NCBI GenBank assembly: GCA_001799225.1
Contig: MGTA01000018.1
Span: 210 to 7,847 of the forward strand
Length of the DNA stretch: 7,638 nt
Source of the DNA: Deltaproteobacteria bacterium RIFOXYD12_FULL_50_9
GTDB lineage: Bacteria > Desulfobacterota > Desulfobulbia > Desulfobulbales > CALZHT01
Direction of reading: 5' to 3'
Shown piece after piece: positions 1 through 5,882 of the stretch. The position numbers were made by a program, and so were the translations under genes. The notes under the pieces were generated by a model that saw only the letters and a list, made by a program, of their open reading frames with translations, ran no database searches and was not told where the DNA came from. Positions within the stretch are counted from its first letter, which is position 1. The number at the start of each line of letters is the position of its first letter.

Positions 1-759
1 GTTTACTCACCGCTGGAGGCCCTGAAAATCGCCCGGGCCAATCCTGATCGCCGGGTTGTTTTCTTCGCCGTCGGCTTTGAGACCACGGCGCCGGGTAATG
101 CCATGGCCATTATCCAGGCAGAGCGGGAAGGGGTTGCCAATTTCAGCGAACTGGCCAGCCACGTGCTGGTGCCGCCTGCCCTCGTTGCTTTGCTCTCCGC
201 ACCGGATAACCGGGTGCAGGGCTATCTGGCAGCCGGCCACGTCTGTGCAATCATGGGAACCAGGGAGTATCAACCAATTGCCGAACGCTTCCTGGTGCCG
301 ATTGTGGCCACCGGTTTTGAGCCGGTCGATATCCTGGCAGGAATACTTATGGTGTTAAGACAACTGGAGGAAGGGAGACACGAGGTGGAAAATCAATACC
401 AACGAGCGGTACGACCGGACGGCAACCCGCAGGCCAAGGCTGCACTGGCCGAGGTCTTTGAGATAACCGACCGCGAATGGCGAGGGATCGGCATGATCCC
501 TGCCAGCGGCCTCGAAATCCGCGACCGCTATCGGGCCTTCGATGCCGCAGCCCTTTTCCCCTGCACAAGTACTTCAAGCCGGGAACCGGAACACTGCATC
601 AGCGGCGCTGTACTCAAGGGCGTACGCAAGCCGCACGACTGCCCGGCCTTTGGCCTTGAGTGTTCACCGGAACACCCGCTTGGCGCCACCATGGTATCGG
701 GTGAAGGCGCCTGTTCCGCCTATTACCGCTACCACCGAACAGAAGGTGTCAGATCATGA
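1..759 (+). CDS. hypD: Hydrogenase maturation factor HypD, 5'-truncated by window edge
   Basis: HypD is the iron-sulfur scaffold on which, with HypC, the Fe(CN)2CO moiety of NiFe hydrogenases is assembled in the cytoplasm; HypE supplies cyanide. The frame is open from base 1, so about 252 C-terminal residues of a usual ~370 are present and the start lies outside the window. Visible family signatures are FFAVGFETTAPGNA near the left end, then VATGFEPVDILAG and GRHEVENQYQRAV. A Cys-rich tail follows with C at 595-597, PHDCPAFGLEC and the final GEGACSAYYRY, which fit the [4Fe-4S] region. The usual CxCG motif reads CISG here, so the second Cys is Ser (codon 601-603). The last bases overlap hypE (ATGA), indicating translational coupling in a hyp operon; hypC is expected upstream but not seen. 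Confidence 0.95.
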   Translation, partial: VYSPLEALKIARANPDRRVVFFAVGFETTAPGNAMAIIQAEREGVANFSELASHVLVPPALVALLSAPDNRVQGYLAAGHVCAIMGTREYQPIAERFLVPIVATGFEPVDILAGILMVLRQLEEGRHEVENQYQRAVRPDGNPQAKAALAEVFEITDREWRGIGMIPASGLEIRDRYRAFDAAALFPCTSTSSREPEHCISGAVLKGVRKPHDCPAFGLECSPEHPLGATMVSGEGACSAYYRYHRTEGVRS

Positions 760-1808
760 CCACAGATTCGCCGAACTTTGCCTGCCCTTTACCCATCCTG
801 CAGCACGACCGTATTCAACTGGCGCACGGCAGCGGTGGCAAGTTATCCGCCGATCTCATCAACCGCCTGTTCCTACCCCGATTCGGCAACGAGATTCTGA
901 ACCGTCTCGATGACCAGGCCATACTTAATCCCGCAAGCGGCCGTCTGGCCTTCTCAACCGATTCCTATGTGGTTGATCCGATTTTTTTCCCCGGTGGCGA
1001 CATCGGCGACCTGGCGATCAACGGCACCGTGAACGACATCGCCATGAGCGGTGCCAGGCCGCTCTGGCTCTCTGCCGCCTTCATCATCGAAGAGGGGCTG
1101 CCCATGGCTGACCTCAATCGGGTGCTGGTCTCCATGGAAAAGGCGGCCAGGGCGGCCGGGGTCACAATAGTCACCGGCGACACCAAAGTGGTGAACCGGG
1201 GTTCGTGCGACAAGCTGTTTATCACGACATCCGGGATAGGCTTGATTCCAGAGGGTGTTACGATGTCTGCCGCCAGTATCAGGTCGGGAGATTGCCTGAT
1301 TATTTCAGGAACATTCGGCGATCATGGCCTGGCAATCCTTACCTGCCGGGAAGGATTGTCGTTTGAAACCCGCATCGCTAGCGACACGGCCGCTTTAAAC
1401 GGCCTGGTCGAAAACATGCTAGGGGTAAGCCAAGATATCCACGCCATGCGCGATCCCACTCGGGGAGGCGTGGCTGCCACCTTGAACGAATGGGCCAAGG
1501 CATCGAGTATTGGTATCGTCATTGCAGAAGAGAAGCTGATGGTAAAACCCGAAGTCAGAGCAGCCTGCGAGATTCTGGGGATCGATCCGCTCCATGCCGC
1601 GAACGAAGGTAAGCTTCTGGCTGCTGTACCGGCTGACAAGGCTGAAGAGATTCTTGCCGCCATGCACCGCCATCCCCTGGGCAAACAGGCCGCCATTATC
1701 GGTCAAGCAACCCCAAATCATCCTTCCCTGGTTGTCCTGCGCACCGTTCTCGGTGTCGAGCGCATCATCGACATGCCGGTCGGCGAACTGCTGCCCAGAA
1801 TTTGCTAA
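756..1808 (+). CDS. hypE: Hydrogenase maturation protein HypE (carbamoyl dehydratase)
   Basis: HypE takes a carbamoyl group from HypF onto its C-terminal cysteine and dehydrates it with ATP to a thiocyanate, the cyanide donor for the HypC-HypD complex. The 350-residue protein is full length. It shows the PurM/SelD-like ATP-binding fold signatures: HGSGGK (24-29), FSTDSYVVDPIFFPGGDIG (66-84), NGTVNDIAMSGA (90 onward), GDTKVV (141-146), DPTRGG (233-238) and NEGK (283-286). It ends exactly in the diagnostic PRIC tail (347-350) with the acceptor Cys350. The ATG overlaps the hypD stop by 4 bases and has AGAAGG about 9 bases upstream, which supports this start. A hairpin with a T tract follows about 35 bases downstream. 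Confidence 0.97.
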   Translation: MTTDSPNFACPLPILQHDRIQLAHGSGGKLSADLINRLFLPRFGNEILNRLDDQAILNPASGRLAFSTDSYVVDPIFFPGGDIGDLAINGTVNDIAMSGARPLWLSAAFIIEEGLPMADLNRVLVSMEKAARAAGVTIVTGDTKVVNRGSCDKLFITTSGIGLIPEGVTMSAASIRSGDCLIISGTFGDHGLAILTCREGLSFETRIASDTAALNGLVENMLGVSQDIHAMRDPTRGGVAATLNEWAKASSIGIVIAEEKLMVKPEVRAACEILGIDPLHAANEGKLLAAVPADKAEEILAAMHRHPLGKQAAIIGQATPNHPSLVVLRTVLGVERIIDMPVGELLPRIC

Positions 1809-1841
1809 GGGACTTTGAATTAGCAAATACCCCATGTTATC

Positions 1842-1896
1842 GTAGGGGTGCGGTCCTCGCGCCCAGTTTTTCAGGGCAGGAGAACCCTGCCCCTAC
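1842..1896. repeat. Inverted pair of GTAG-footed hairpins (BIME-like) between convergent genes
   Basis: Two hairpin units face each other. The left unit starts GTAG at 1842 with stem GGGTGCG (1846-1852) against CGCGCCC (1858-1864), one G-T pair, loop of 5. The right unit is GGGCAGG (1874-1880) against CCTGCCC (1886-1892), and its complement also begins GTAG at 1896. A 9-base spacer separates them. The stem sequence differs from the main repeat family at 5054-6679 but the GTAG foot is the same. It lies in the gap between the 3' ends of hypE and the alcohol dehydrogenase, a typical site for REP/BIME elements. Confidence 0.75.
1846..1871 (+). terminator. Probable rho-independent terminator of the hyp operon
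   Basis: The left hairpin of the inverted repeat pair (7-bp GC-rich stem 1846-1852/1858-1864, loop GTCCT) is followed after two bases by TTTTT (1867-1871). This fits an intrinsic terminator for rightward transcription of hypDE. The minus-strand reading has no T tract after its hairpin, so termination of the convergent dehydrogenase gene here is less supported. Confidence 0.55.
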
Positions 1897-1922
1897 AACA
1901 AAACAGGATTGACAGTGCCGAA

Positions 1923-3095
1923 CTACTCTCTCTCGCCATAGGCGGTTTCGTAAATCCGAATCACATCGTCAAGGCTTGGTTTACGCGGATTGTTTTCGAC
2001 CGGACGAGTGACGGTTAAAGCAATCCTGGCCATCTCCGGAATCTTATCGTGCGGGATGTCAAGTTCGGAGAGAGACATGGGGATCTCAACATCACTGTTC
2101 AGATTGTAGACCGCCTCTACGGCAGCATGAGCCGCCTCGCGCGTGCTCAGGCCTTCGACATCGTAGCCCATGATCTCGGCGATTACCGCAAACTTTTCCG
2201 GATTGCCGATGACATTGTAATCGACTACATAGGGCAGCAACACCGCATTTGCCAGGCCATGGGGGATATTGAACATGCCGCCCAGAGGGTAGGCCATGGC
2301 ATGGACCAGACCAACGCCGGCAGTGGCCAAGGCCTTACCGGCCAGCAGACTGCCAAGCAACATGGCCGAACGGGCCTCGATATTGTCGCCGTTGGCATAG
2401 GCCTTGGGTAGATTCCTGGCGATCAGGTCAAGTGCTTCAAGGGCATACATGTCGGAAATCGCATGTGCCTGGGTAGAGACATAGGCCTCCAGCGCATGGG
2501 TGAAGGCATCAATCCCGGTTGAAGCGGTCACCCCGGGCGGCAGGGAGAGGGTGAGAGCCGGATCGAGGATCGCGGCATCCGGATAAAGCGGATCGCCGTT
2601 CATGCCGCCCTTCGAAGAGGTTTTTTCATTAATGAACACTGCCGTAAAGGTAACCTCGGCACCGGTGCCGGCAGTTGTCGGCACCATGATCTTGGGCAGA
2701 CCGGGCTTCTTGATCTTGCCGAGCCCCAGGTAATCCACGGCCTTACCACCGTTGGTCATCAAGATGCTGATCGCCTTGGCCACATCCATGGCCGACCCGC
2801 CGCCGACCCCGACAATGCAATCCGCCCCGGCCTTGCGAGCCAGTTCCGCGCCTTTATCAGCAAGTTTCAGTCCCGGCTCAGGATCAATCCGATCGTAGAT
2901 TTCATAGGGGATGCCGGCCTCTTCCAGGGGCCTGGTGACGCGTTCGAGCAGTCCGGCTGCCCTGACCCCGGGGTCAACAGCCATGAAAACCTTTGTGCCG
3001 TTCAAGCTTCGCACCTGATCCGGCAGATCAGCGATGGTATTTATTCCAAAACGGATGCGGGTTGGCTGATTTATAGAAAAAATATTGGTGGCCAT
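1923..3095 (-). CDS. Iron-containing (group III) alcohol dehydrogenase
   Basis: This is an NAD(P)-dependent oxidoreductase of the Fe-ADH family, interconverting alcohols and aldehydes; at 390 residues it is full length for this family (FucO/AdhB/1,3-propanediol dehydrogenase type). The nucleotide-binding region has GGGSAMDVAK (98-107) and VPTTAGTGAEVT (138-149). The divalent metal ligands are all visible: Asp196 and His200 in GIDAFTHALEAY, His265 in GLVHAMAYPLGG and His279 in PHGLANAVLLPY. The ATG at 3095 has an AAAGGAA ribosome site about 9 bases upstream, and the frame upstream offers no better start. It is monocistronic here, divergent from darP and convergent with hypE. The exact substrate (ethanol, butanol, a diol or lactaldehyde) cannot be told from sequence. 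A fermentative or alcohol-oxidising role is inferred. Confidence 0.95.
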   Translation of the reverse strand: MATNIFSINQPTRIRFGINTIADLPDQVRSLNGTKVFMAVDPGVRAAGLLERVTRPLEEAGIPYEIYDRIDPEPGLKLADKGAELARKAGADCIVGVGGGSAMDVAKAISILMTNGGKAVDYLGLGKIKKPGLPKIMVPTTAGTGAEVTFTAVFINEKTSSKGGMNGDPLYPDAAILDPALTLSLPPGVTASTGIDAFTHALEAYVSTQAHAISDMYALEALDLIARNLPKAYANGDNIEARSAMLLGSLLAGKALATAGVGLVHAMAYPLGGMFNIPHGLANAVLLPYVVDYNVIGNPEKFAVIAEIMGYDVEGLSTREAAHAAVEAVYNLNSDVEIPMSLSELDIPHDKIPEMARIALTVTRPVENNPRKPSLDDVIRIYETAYGERE

Positions 3096-3231
3096 GGCGG
3101 TGGTTCCTTTTTTTGTGTAAAAGATATAGTATGATTGCGTATGATCGAACTTAAGATTAATTCAAAAGATGATGGAACTGATTCTACTGTAGGGTTCCAA
3201 GAAAAGGCAATCAAAAAAAAGGCACCCGCAT

Positions 3232-3807
3232 ATGCGAAACAAACCATCACCAGACCAACCGACCGAATACCGGTTGAGCAAATCAGAACTCAAACGCCGC
3301 GCCGAAAGGGTCGAGGAGCTAGCCCAGGAGCTGGTAAAACTGCCGGAAAGCGTACTGCGCCATCTGCCCTGCGAGCCTTGGCTGAAGGACGAAATCACCA
3401 GAGCCAAAGATCTCAAAACCGGGGCCCGCAAACGCCAGATCAAATACCTGGCCAAAGAGCTCAGAAAGATCGAACCGGAACCCCTCTACCTTTTTCTTGA
3501 GGCCAAAAGAGGGTCGCAGCTCAAACAGAATCTGGAACACCATGAGATTGAACACCTGCGGGACGCAATCCTGACAGATGCCATCGAGGCTTTTGAAGAA
3601 ATCCGCTATACCGGCGAAGCTTTGCTGCAATGGAAAAGCCCGGCCTTAGTCGAAGCTGGTCAGCAATTTCCCCGCCTTGATATTGTCTCTATCCGGAGCG
3701 CAGCAGCGCACTATGCCCACACCCGCAAGCCTGTCTATAGCCATGAGATCTTCAGGCAGCTCAAGAGCGCCCAGGAACAGTTGCAAAGAGCCGAAAAACA
3801 GGAGTAA
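3232..3807 (+). CDS. darP: DarP/YjgA (DUF615) 50S ribosome assembly factor
   Basis: The 191-residue, highly charged, helical protein matches the YjgA family (DUF615), known in E. coli as DarP, which binds late pre-50S particles and promotes maturation of the peptidyl-transferase region. Family hallmarks seen are SKSELKRRAERVEELAQELV (16-35), ARKRQIKYLAKELRKIEPEP, HHEIEHLRDAIL, and the closing HEIFRQLKSAQEQLQRAEK. Length is close to the E. coli protein (about 183). The ATG at 3232 has a weak A-rich GG site (AAAAAAGG ending at 3222) nine bases upstream. A longer frame starting with TTG at 3135 overlaps it in another register and is not credible. Four bases separate its stop from the next gene, so the two are probably co-transcribed. 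The family is best known in beta- and gammaproteobacteria. Confidence 0.88.
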   Translation: MRNKPSPDQPTEYRLSKSELKRRAERVEELAQELVKLPESVLRHLPCEPWLKDEITRAKDLKTGARKRQIKYLAKELRKIEPEPLYLFLEAKRGSQLKQNLEHHEIEHLRDAILTDAIEAFEEIRYTGEALLQWKSPALVEAGQQFPRLDIVSIRSAAAHYAHTRKPVYSHEIFRQLKSAQEQLQRAEKQE

Positions 3808-3811
3808 TTTT

Positions 3812-4252
3812 ATGGAATACAAGGTTGGTTCAATCGGTCGGGTGATCGTCGCCCGCTTTGACGATGGGGAAGATTTTCTAGGAAGCCTGCGGGATTTGGT
3901 CACGCAGGAGCAGATCCGGGCCGGCTGGTTTCATATCCTGGGCGGTCTGCGCCACGCCGATGCCGTAAGCGGCCCCAAGGAACCGGTGATGCCACCCGAT
4001 CCGGTCTGGCAAACCGTTGATGGCGCCCGGGAGGTCCTTGGCGCAGGCAGCATCTTCTGGGATGGTGCTAAACCCAAATTCCATCTTCACAGCGCCTTGG
4101 GACACCATGGTGAGACCCTGCTCGGTTGCGTCCGCCGGAACACCTCAGTCTACCTTATCCTTGAGGTCTGCATCCTTGAAATCACCGGTTTCACCGCTAC
4201 CCGGCCGTTCTGGGATAAAGGCGGCTTTAATCGCCTGACGTTTCAGAAATAA
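3812..4252 (+). CDS. PCC/DUF296-domain protein (PPC-type)
   Basis: A 146-residue single-domain protein of the plants-and-prokaryotes-conserved (PPC/DUF296) family, which forms trimers and carries a metal-binding histidine cluster; its role in bacteria is not established. Signatures are AGWFHILGGLRHADAV (37-52), the central LGAGSIFWDG (76-85) and KFHLHSALGHHGETLLGCVR (89-108) with His91 and His93. The third metal position, usually His in a GGH motif, reads Cys106 in GCV. It ends with ILEITGF plus a short tail. The ATG at 3812 has AGGAG at 3800-3804, 7 bases upstream, and lies 4 bases after the darP stop. An in-frame ATG at 3677 inside darP is rejected. There is no AT-hook, unlike the plant members. 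Confidence 0.85.
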   Translation: MEYKVGSIGRVIVARFDDGEDFLGSLRDLVTQEQIRAGWFHILGGLRHADAVSGPKEPVMPPDPVWQTVDGAREVLGAGSIFWDGAKPKFHLHSALGHHGETLLGCVRRNTSVYLILEVCILEITGFTATRPFWDKGGFNRLTFQK

Positions 4253-4284
4253 TTAGACAACCACAGCATATCTTGCAAATCAAC

Positions 4285-4324
4285 GAGCAGCTGCAATTTT
4301 TTAGTAAAAAAGTTGCAGCAGCTC
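4285..4324. other. Long imperfect hairpin downstream of the DUF296 gene
   Basis: Bases 4285-4302 and 4306-4324 form a near-perfect inverted repeat: GAGC, one mismatch, GCTGCAA, one T-G pair, then T's against A's, closed by a tiny loop. There is no T tract after the 3' arm, so it is not a standard terminator. It may protect the 3' end of the darP-DUF296 transcript or be a decayed mobile-element end. Confidence 0.5.
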
Positions 4325-4352
4325 AATTTGGAATAGAAAATGGCGCCTATTT

Positions 4353-4384
4353 GCTAAAAACACCATACCTGAGGTGTTTTTAGC
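4353..4384. terminator. Palindromic hairpin, likely (bidirectional) terminator
   Basis: A perfect 12-bp inverted repeat, GCTAAAAACACC (4353-4364) and GGTGTTTTTAGC (4373-4384), has an 8-base loop. Read on either strand it gives an A tract, a CACC/GGTG core and a run of five T's, the form of an intrinsic terminator. The GC core is only 4 bp, so strength is uncertain. It is placed to end the darP-DUF296 transcript. Confidence 0.5.
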
Positions 4385-4499
4385 CAGCATCCAGTCTTTT
4401 ATAACCTCAGAAGAACTGAATTCCGGCTCAACATCCTGCTGAAACGACCTGTTTCTTGCCGAGAGGCGCTATTACTGAGTAGTTACAAAAAGTTTTTTA

Positions 4500-4529
4500 T
4501 TGACATCAGATCGCCGTTTCCGCCATTAT
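4500..4529 (+). promoter_or_regulatory. Sigma70-like promoter for the CBM48 gene
   Basis: A perfect -35 box TTGACA (4500-4505) is followed after 18 bases by CATTAT (4524-4529), four of six matches to TATAAT. A T-rich stretch lies just upstream. The predicted transcript would have a leader of about 78 bases before the ATG at 4614. Nothing else in the 4385-4613 gap looks like a gene. Confidence 0.5.
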
Positions 4530-4613
4530 TTCGGTTAAGAAAAGAGTACAACCATGTTGGTAAACGACGGTTTAAACGGTCACTAATAATAAGATCCTGA
4601 GGAGGAGAAAAAA

Positions 4614-4946
4614 ATGGAAGGCAAGAAAAAATGCGCGACGGCACTCGAAAAAGGCTGCGCGCCAGCCAAAAAAAATGCCGATGCAGCGCAACCGTCCACA
4701 GAATTCATACTGCATGCTCCGAATGCCAGGGAGGTCTTTGTAGCAGGAGACTTTAACGGCTGGAACAGCACCGAGTATCCGATGCGTAAATTCAAGGGCG
4801 ACATCTGGAAGAAATCGCTGAAACTTAAAAAAGGCCGTTACGAATATAAATTTATCGTGGACGGCGACTGGTGGATCGACCCGAAAAATCCGGAACGCCA
4901 GACAACCTCGTTTGGTGTTGAAAATTCAATCGTCATGGTCTTCTAA
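4614..4946 (+). CDS. Stand-alone glycogen-binding domain protein (CBM48/AMPK-beta type, isoamylase early-set)
   Basis: The 110-residue protein is one carbohydrate-binding E-set domain after a short Lys/Ala/Cys-rich leader (residues 1-29, Cys7 and Cys15). The domain reads VFVAGDFNGWN (41-51), GRYEYKFIVDGDWWIDP (74-90) and a final GVENSIVMV. Residues equivalent to the glucan-contacting ones of AMPK beta are present: Trp50 in the NGW turn region, Lys79, Trp86 and Asn104. It therefore probably binds alpha-glucan such as glycogen; no catalytic domain is attached. A strong ribosome site, GAGGAGGAG (4599-4607), sits 6 bases before the ATG. It has its own promoter and terminator, so it is a single-gene unit. 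Proteins of this size are usually annotated as isoamylase early-set domain proteins; their function is not settled. Confidence 0.88.
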   Translation: MEGKKKCATALEKGCAPAKKNADAAQPSTEFILHAPNAREVFVAGDFNGWNSTEYPMRKFKGDIWKKSLKLKKGRYEYKFIVDGDWWIDPKNPERQTTSFGVENSIVMVF

Positions 4947-4989
4947 CTCGTATATTCTCTCCCCCCAAAAAAGGCTCTACGAACAACTG

Positions 4990-5021
4990 AAAGGGACAGG
5001 ATACTAATTCTGTCCCTTTTT
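4990..5021 (+). terminator. Rho-independent terminator of the CBM48 gene
   Basis: A perfect 10-bp stem, AAAGGGACAG (4990-4999) with CTGTCCCTTT (5010-5019), has a 10-base loop. The T run extends to 5021. It begins 44 bases after the stop codon at 4946 and is a classic intrinsic terminator. Confidence 0.85.
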
Positions 5022-5053
5022 CCACACTTATTGCATCCAGACGAAGCCGTTTT

Positions 5054-5287
5054 GGGCGGGTTTTAAACCCGCCCGCACCACAGCCAATCAATCATAATCG
5101 ACCGGTTTTGGGAACAAGGAAAGGCCGTTTTGGGCGGGTTTAAAACCCGCCCCTACGAAACATGTGCCTCTAATGACCGTTGATTATGGTAATCCAGACC
5201 GTATTGAACAGATTACAAACGCCGGCAATCATACTCAAACCATTATTGGACCGCAGGGGGTCGTAGGGGCGGGTTCTAAACCCGCCC
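5054..5287. repeat. GTAG-footed REP block A (F-R-r-F)
   Basis: The unit is a GTAG foot followed by a hairpin of GGGCGGG and CCCGCCC around a TTTTAAA-like centre. Copies here are forward 5054-5074 (foot lost), reverse 5132-5156 (foot intact, reads CTAC), a decayed reverse copy near 5206-5226 (GATTACAAACGCCGGC), and forward 5263-5287. The 57-base F-to-R spacer and the 50-base R-to-r spacer are homologous to, and the same length as, those of block B. No convincing gene is present from 5022 to 5407. Confidence 0.85.
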
Positions 5288-5407
5288 TCACCCATTTCCT
5301 CATGGACAAAACCACGGAGCAGGGCTCGCCGAGGCTTTTGCATGATTTTAAAATTACAAGAAAAATGAAGGCTGAAAAACGTCAGGTCAAAGGATGAAAA
5401 AATTATG

Positions 5408-5467
5408 GCGATGAGGCGATGAGGCGATGAGGCGATGAGGCGATGAGGCGATGAGGCGATGAGGCGA
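5408..5467. repeat. 8-bp tandem repeat, GCGATGAG x 7.5
   Basis: Seven identical GCGATGAG units run from 5408 to 5463, followed by a partial GCGA to 5467. There is no variation between units, suggesting recent slippage. The unit is not a multiple of three and it lies between blocks A and B, outside any recognised gene. Confidence 0.95.
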
Positions 5468-5517
5468 AATTTACCATGGCCGTCCCGTGGTCGAAAGAGA
5501 ATTAACACAGGCAGGAT

Positions 5518-5679
5518 TTGACTGTCAACAAAAAACTGCTCTTAATTTGTGTTGCATTGCCAGGTCTGATTTTGCCATATTTGGCTGGAGGGTCGTCATT
5601 ATTCGAAATACCATCTTGGGTGCCCGGGGTCGTAGGGGCGGGTTTTAAACCCGCCCTCACCACAGCCAATCAATCATAA
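5518..5679 (+). pseudogene. Small hydrophobic ORF running into a REP copy (possible gene remnant)
   Basis: From a TTG at 5518 an open frame of 53 residues begins with NKK, then a hydrophobic stretch LLLICVALPGLILPYL, then AGGSSLFEIPSWVPG. It passes into the translated repeat (VVGAGFKPAL) and stops at 5677-5679 in the spacer. The first 37 residues look like a genuine membrane-protein N terminus, and the rest is repeat-encoded. The upstream AGGA is too close to the TTG for good initiation, and a stop codon lies at 5503-5505. I read it as the start of a small membrane protein cut off by repeat insertion, but it may be chance. The family is not recognised. Confidence 0.25.
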
Positions 5680-5872
5680 TCGGCCGGTTTTGGGATCAAG
5701 GCGAGGCCCTTTTGGGCGGGTTACAAACCCGCCCCTACGATACCATGCCCTCCTATGACCATTGTTGATGCCAATTCAGGCCGTTTTAAATGGGTTACAA
5801 ACTCGACGTTAATCATCACCAGTTAATTATTGGACCGAACCGGTTTCGTAGGGGCGGGTTTTAAACCCGCCC
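5632..5872. repeat. GTAG-footed REP block B (F-R-r-F)
   Basis: Copies are forward 5632-5656, reverse 5714-5738, a decayed reverse copy near 5788-5808 (ATGGGTTACAAACTCGAC), and forward 5848-5872. Feet are intact in the three full copies. The spacers match block A along their length, including the shared stretch CCACAGCCAATCAATCATAA and the ATTATTGGACCG before the last forward copy, so A and B are diverged copies of one roughly 240-bp unit. Confidence 0.87.
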
Positions 5873-5882
5873 TCACAACCCA

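Noticed and set aside
3129..3145. Direct repeat GTATGAT spaced 10 bases in the adh-darP divergent gap, as operator or -10 boxes
   Set aside because: No matching -35 at proper distance on the plus strand, and two short copies are too little to claim an operator. A weak minus-strand promoter (TTAAGT, 17 bases, TACTAT) is also possible but not convincing.
3135..3500. A 121-codon frame from a TTG start overlapping the 5' half of darP
   Set aside because: Its composition is that of an out-of-frame reading of darP, and the darP frame has clear family motifs.
3677..3811. Upstream ATG extending the DUF296 protein into darP
   Set aside because: The extension would overlap darP by 131 bases and has no family similarity; ATG 3812 has AGGAG at proper spacing.
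4554..4586. Possible 10-residue leader peptide (MLVNDGLNGH) upstream of the CBM48 gene
   Set aside because: No good ribosome site, no regulatory codon run, and no attenuator hairpin before 4614.
5164..5397. A 77-codon plus-strand frame through block A
   Set aside because: It is a chance open frame passing through spacer and a REP copy, with no ribosome site and no recognisable domain.
5054..5872. Regularly spaced palindromic repeats as a CRISPR array
   Set aside because: Repeats alternate in orientation, spacer lengths differ (57, 50, and over 100 bases), spacers are homologous to each other between blocks, and no cas genes are present.
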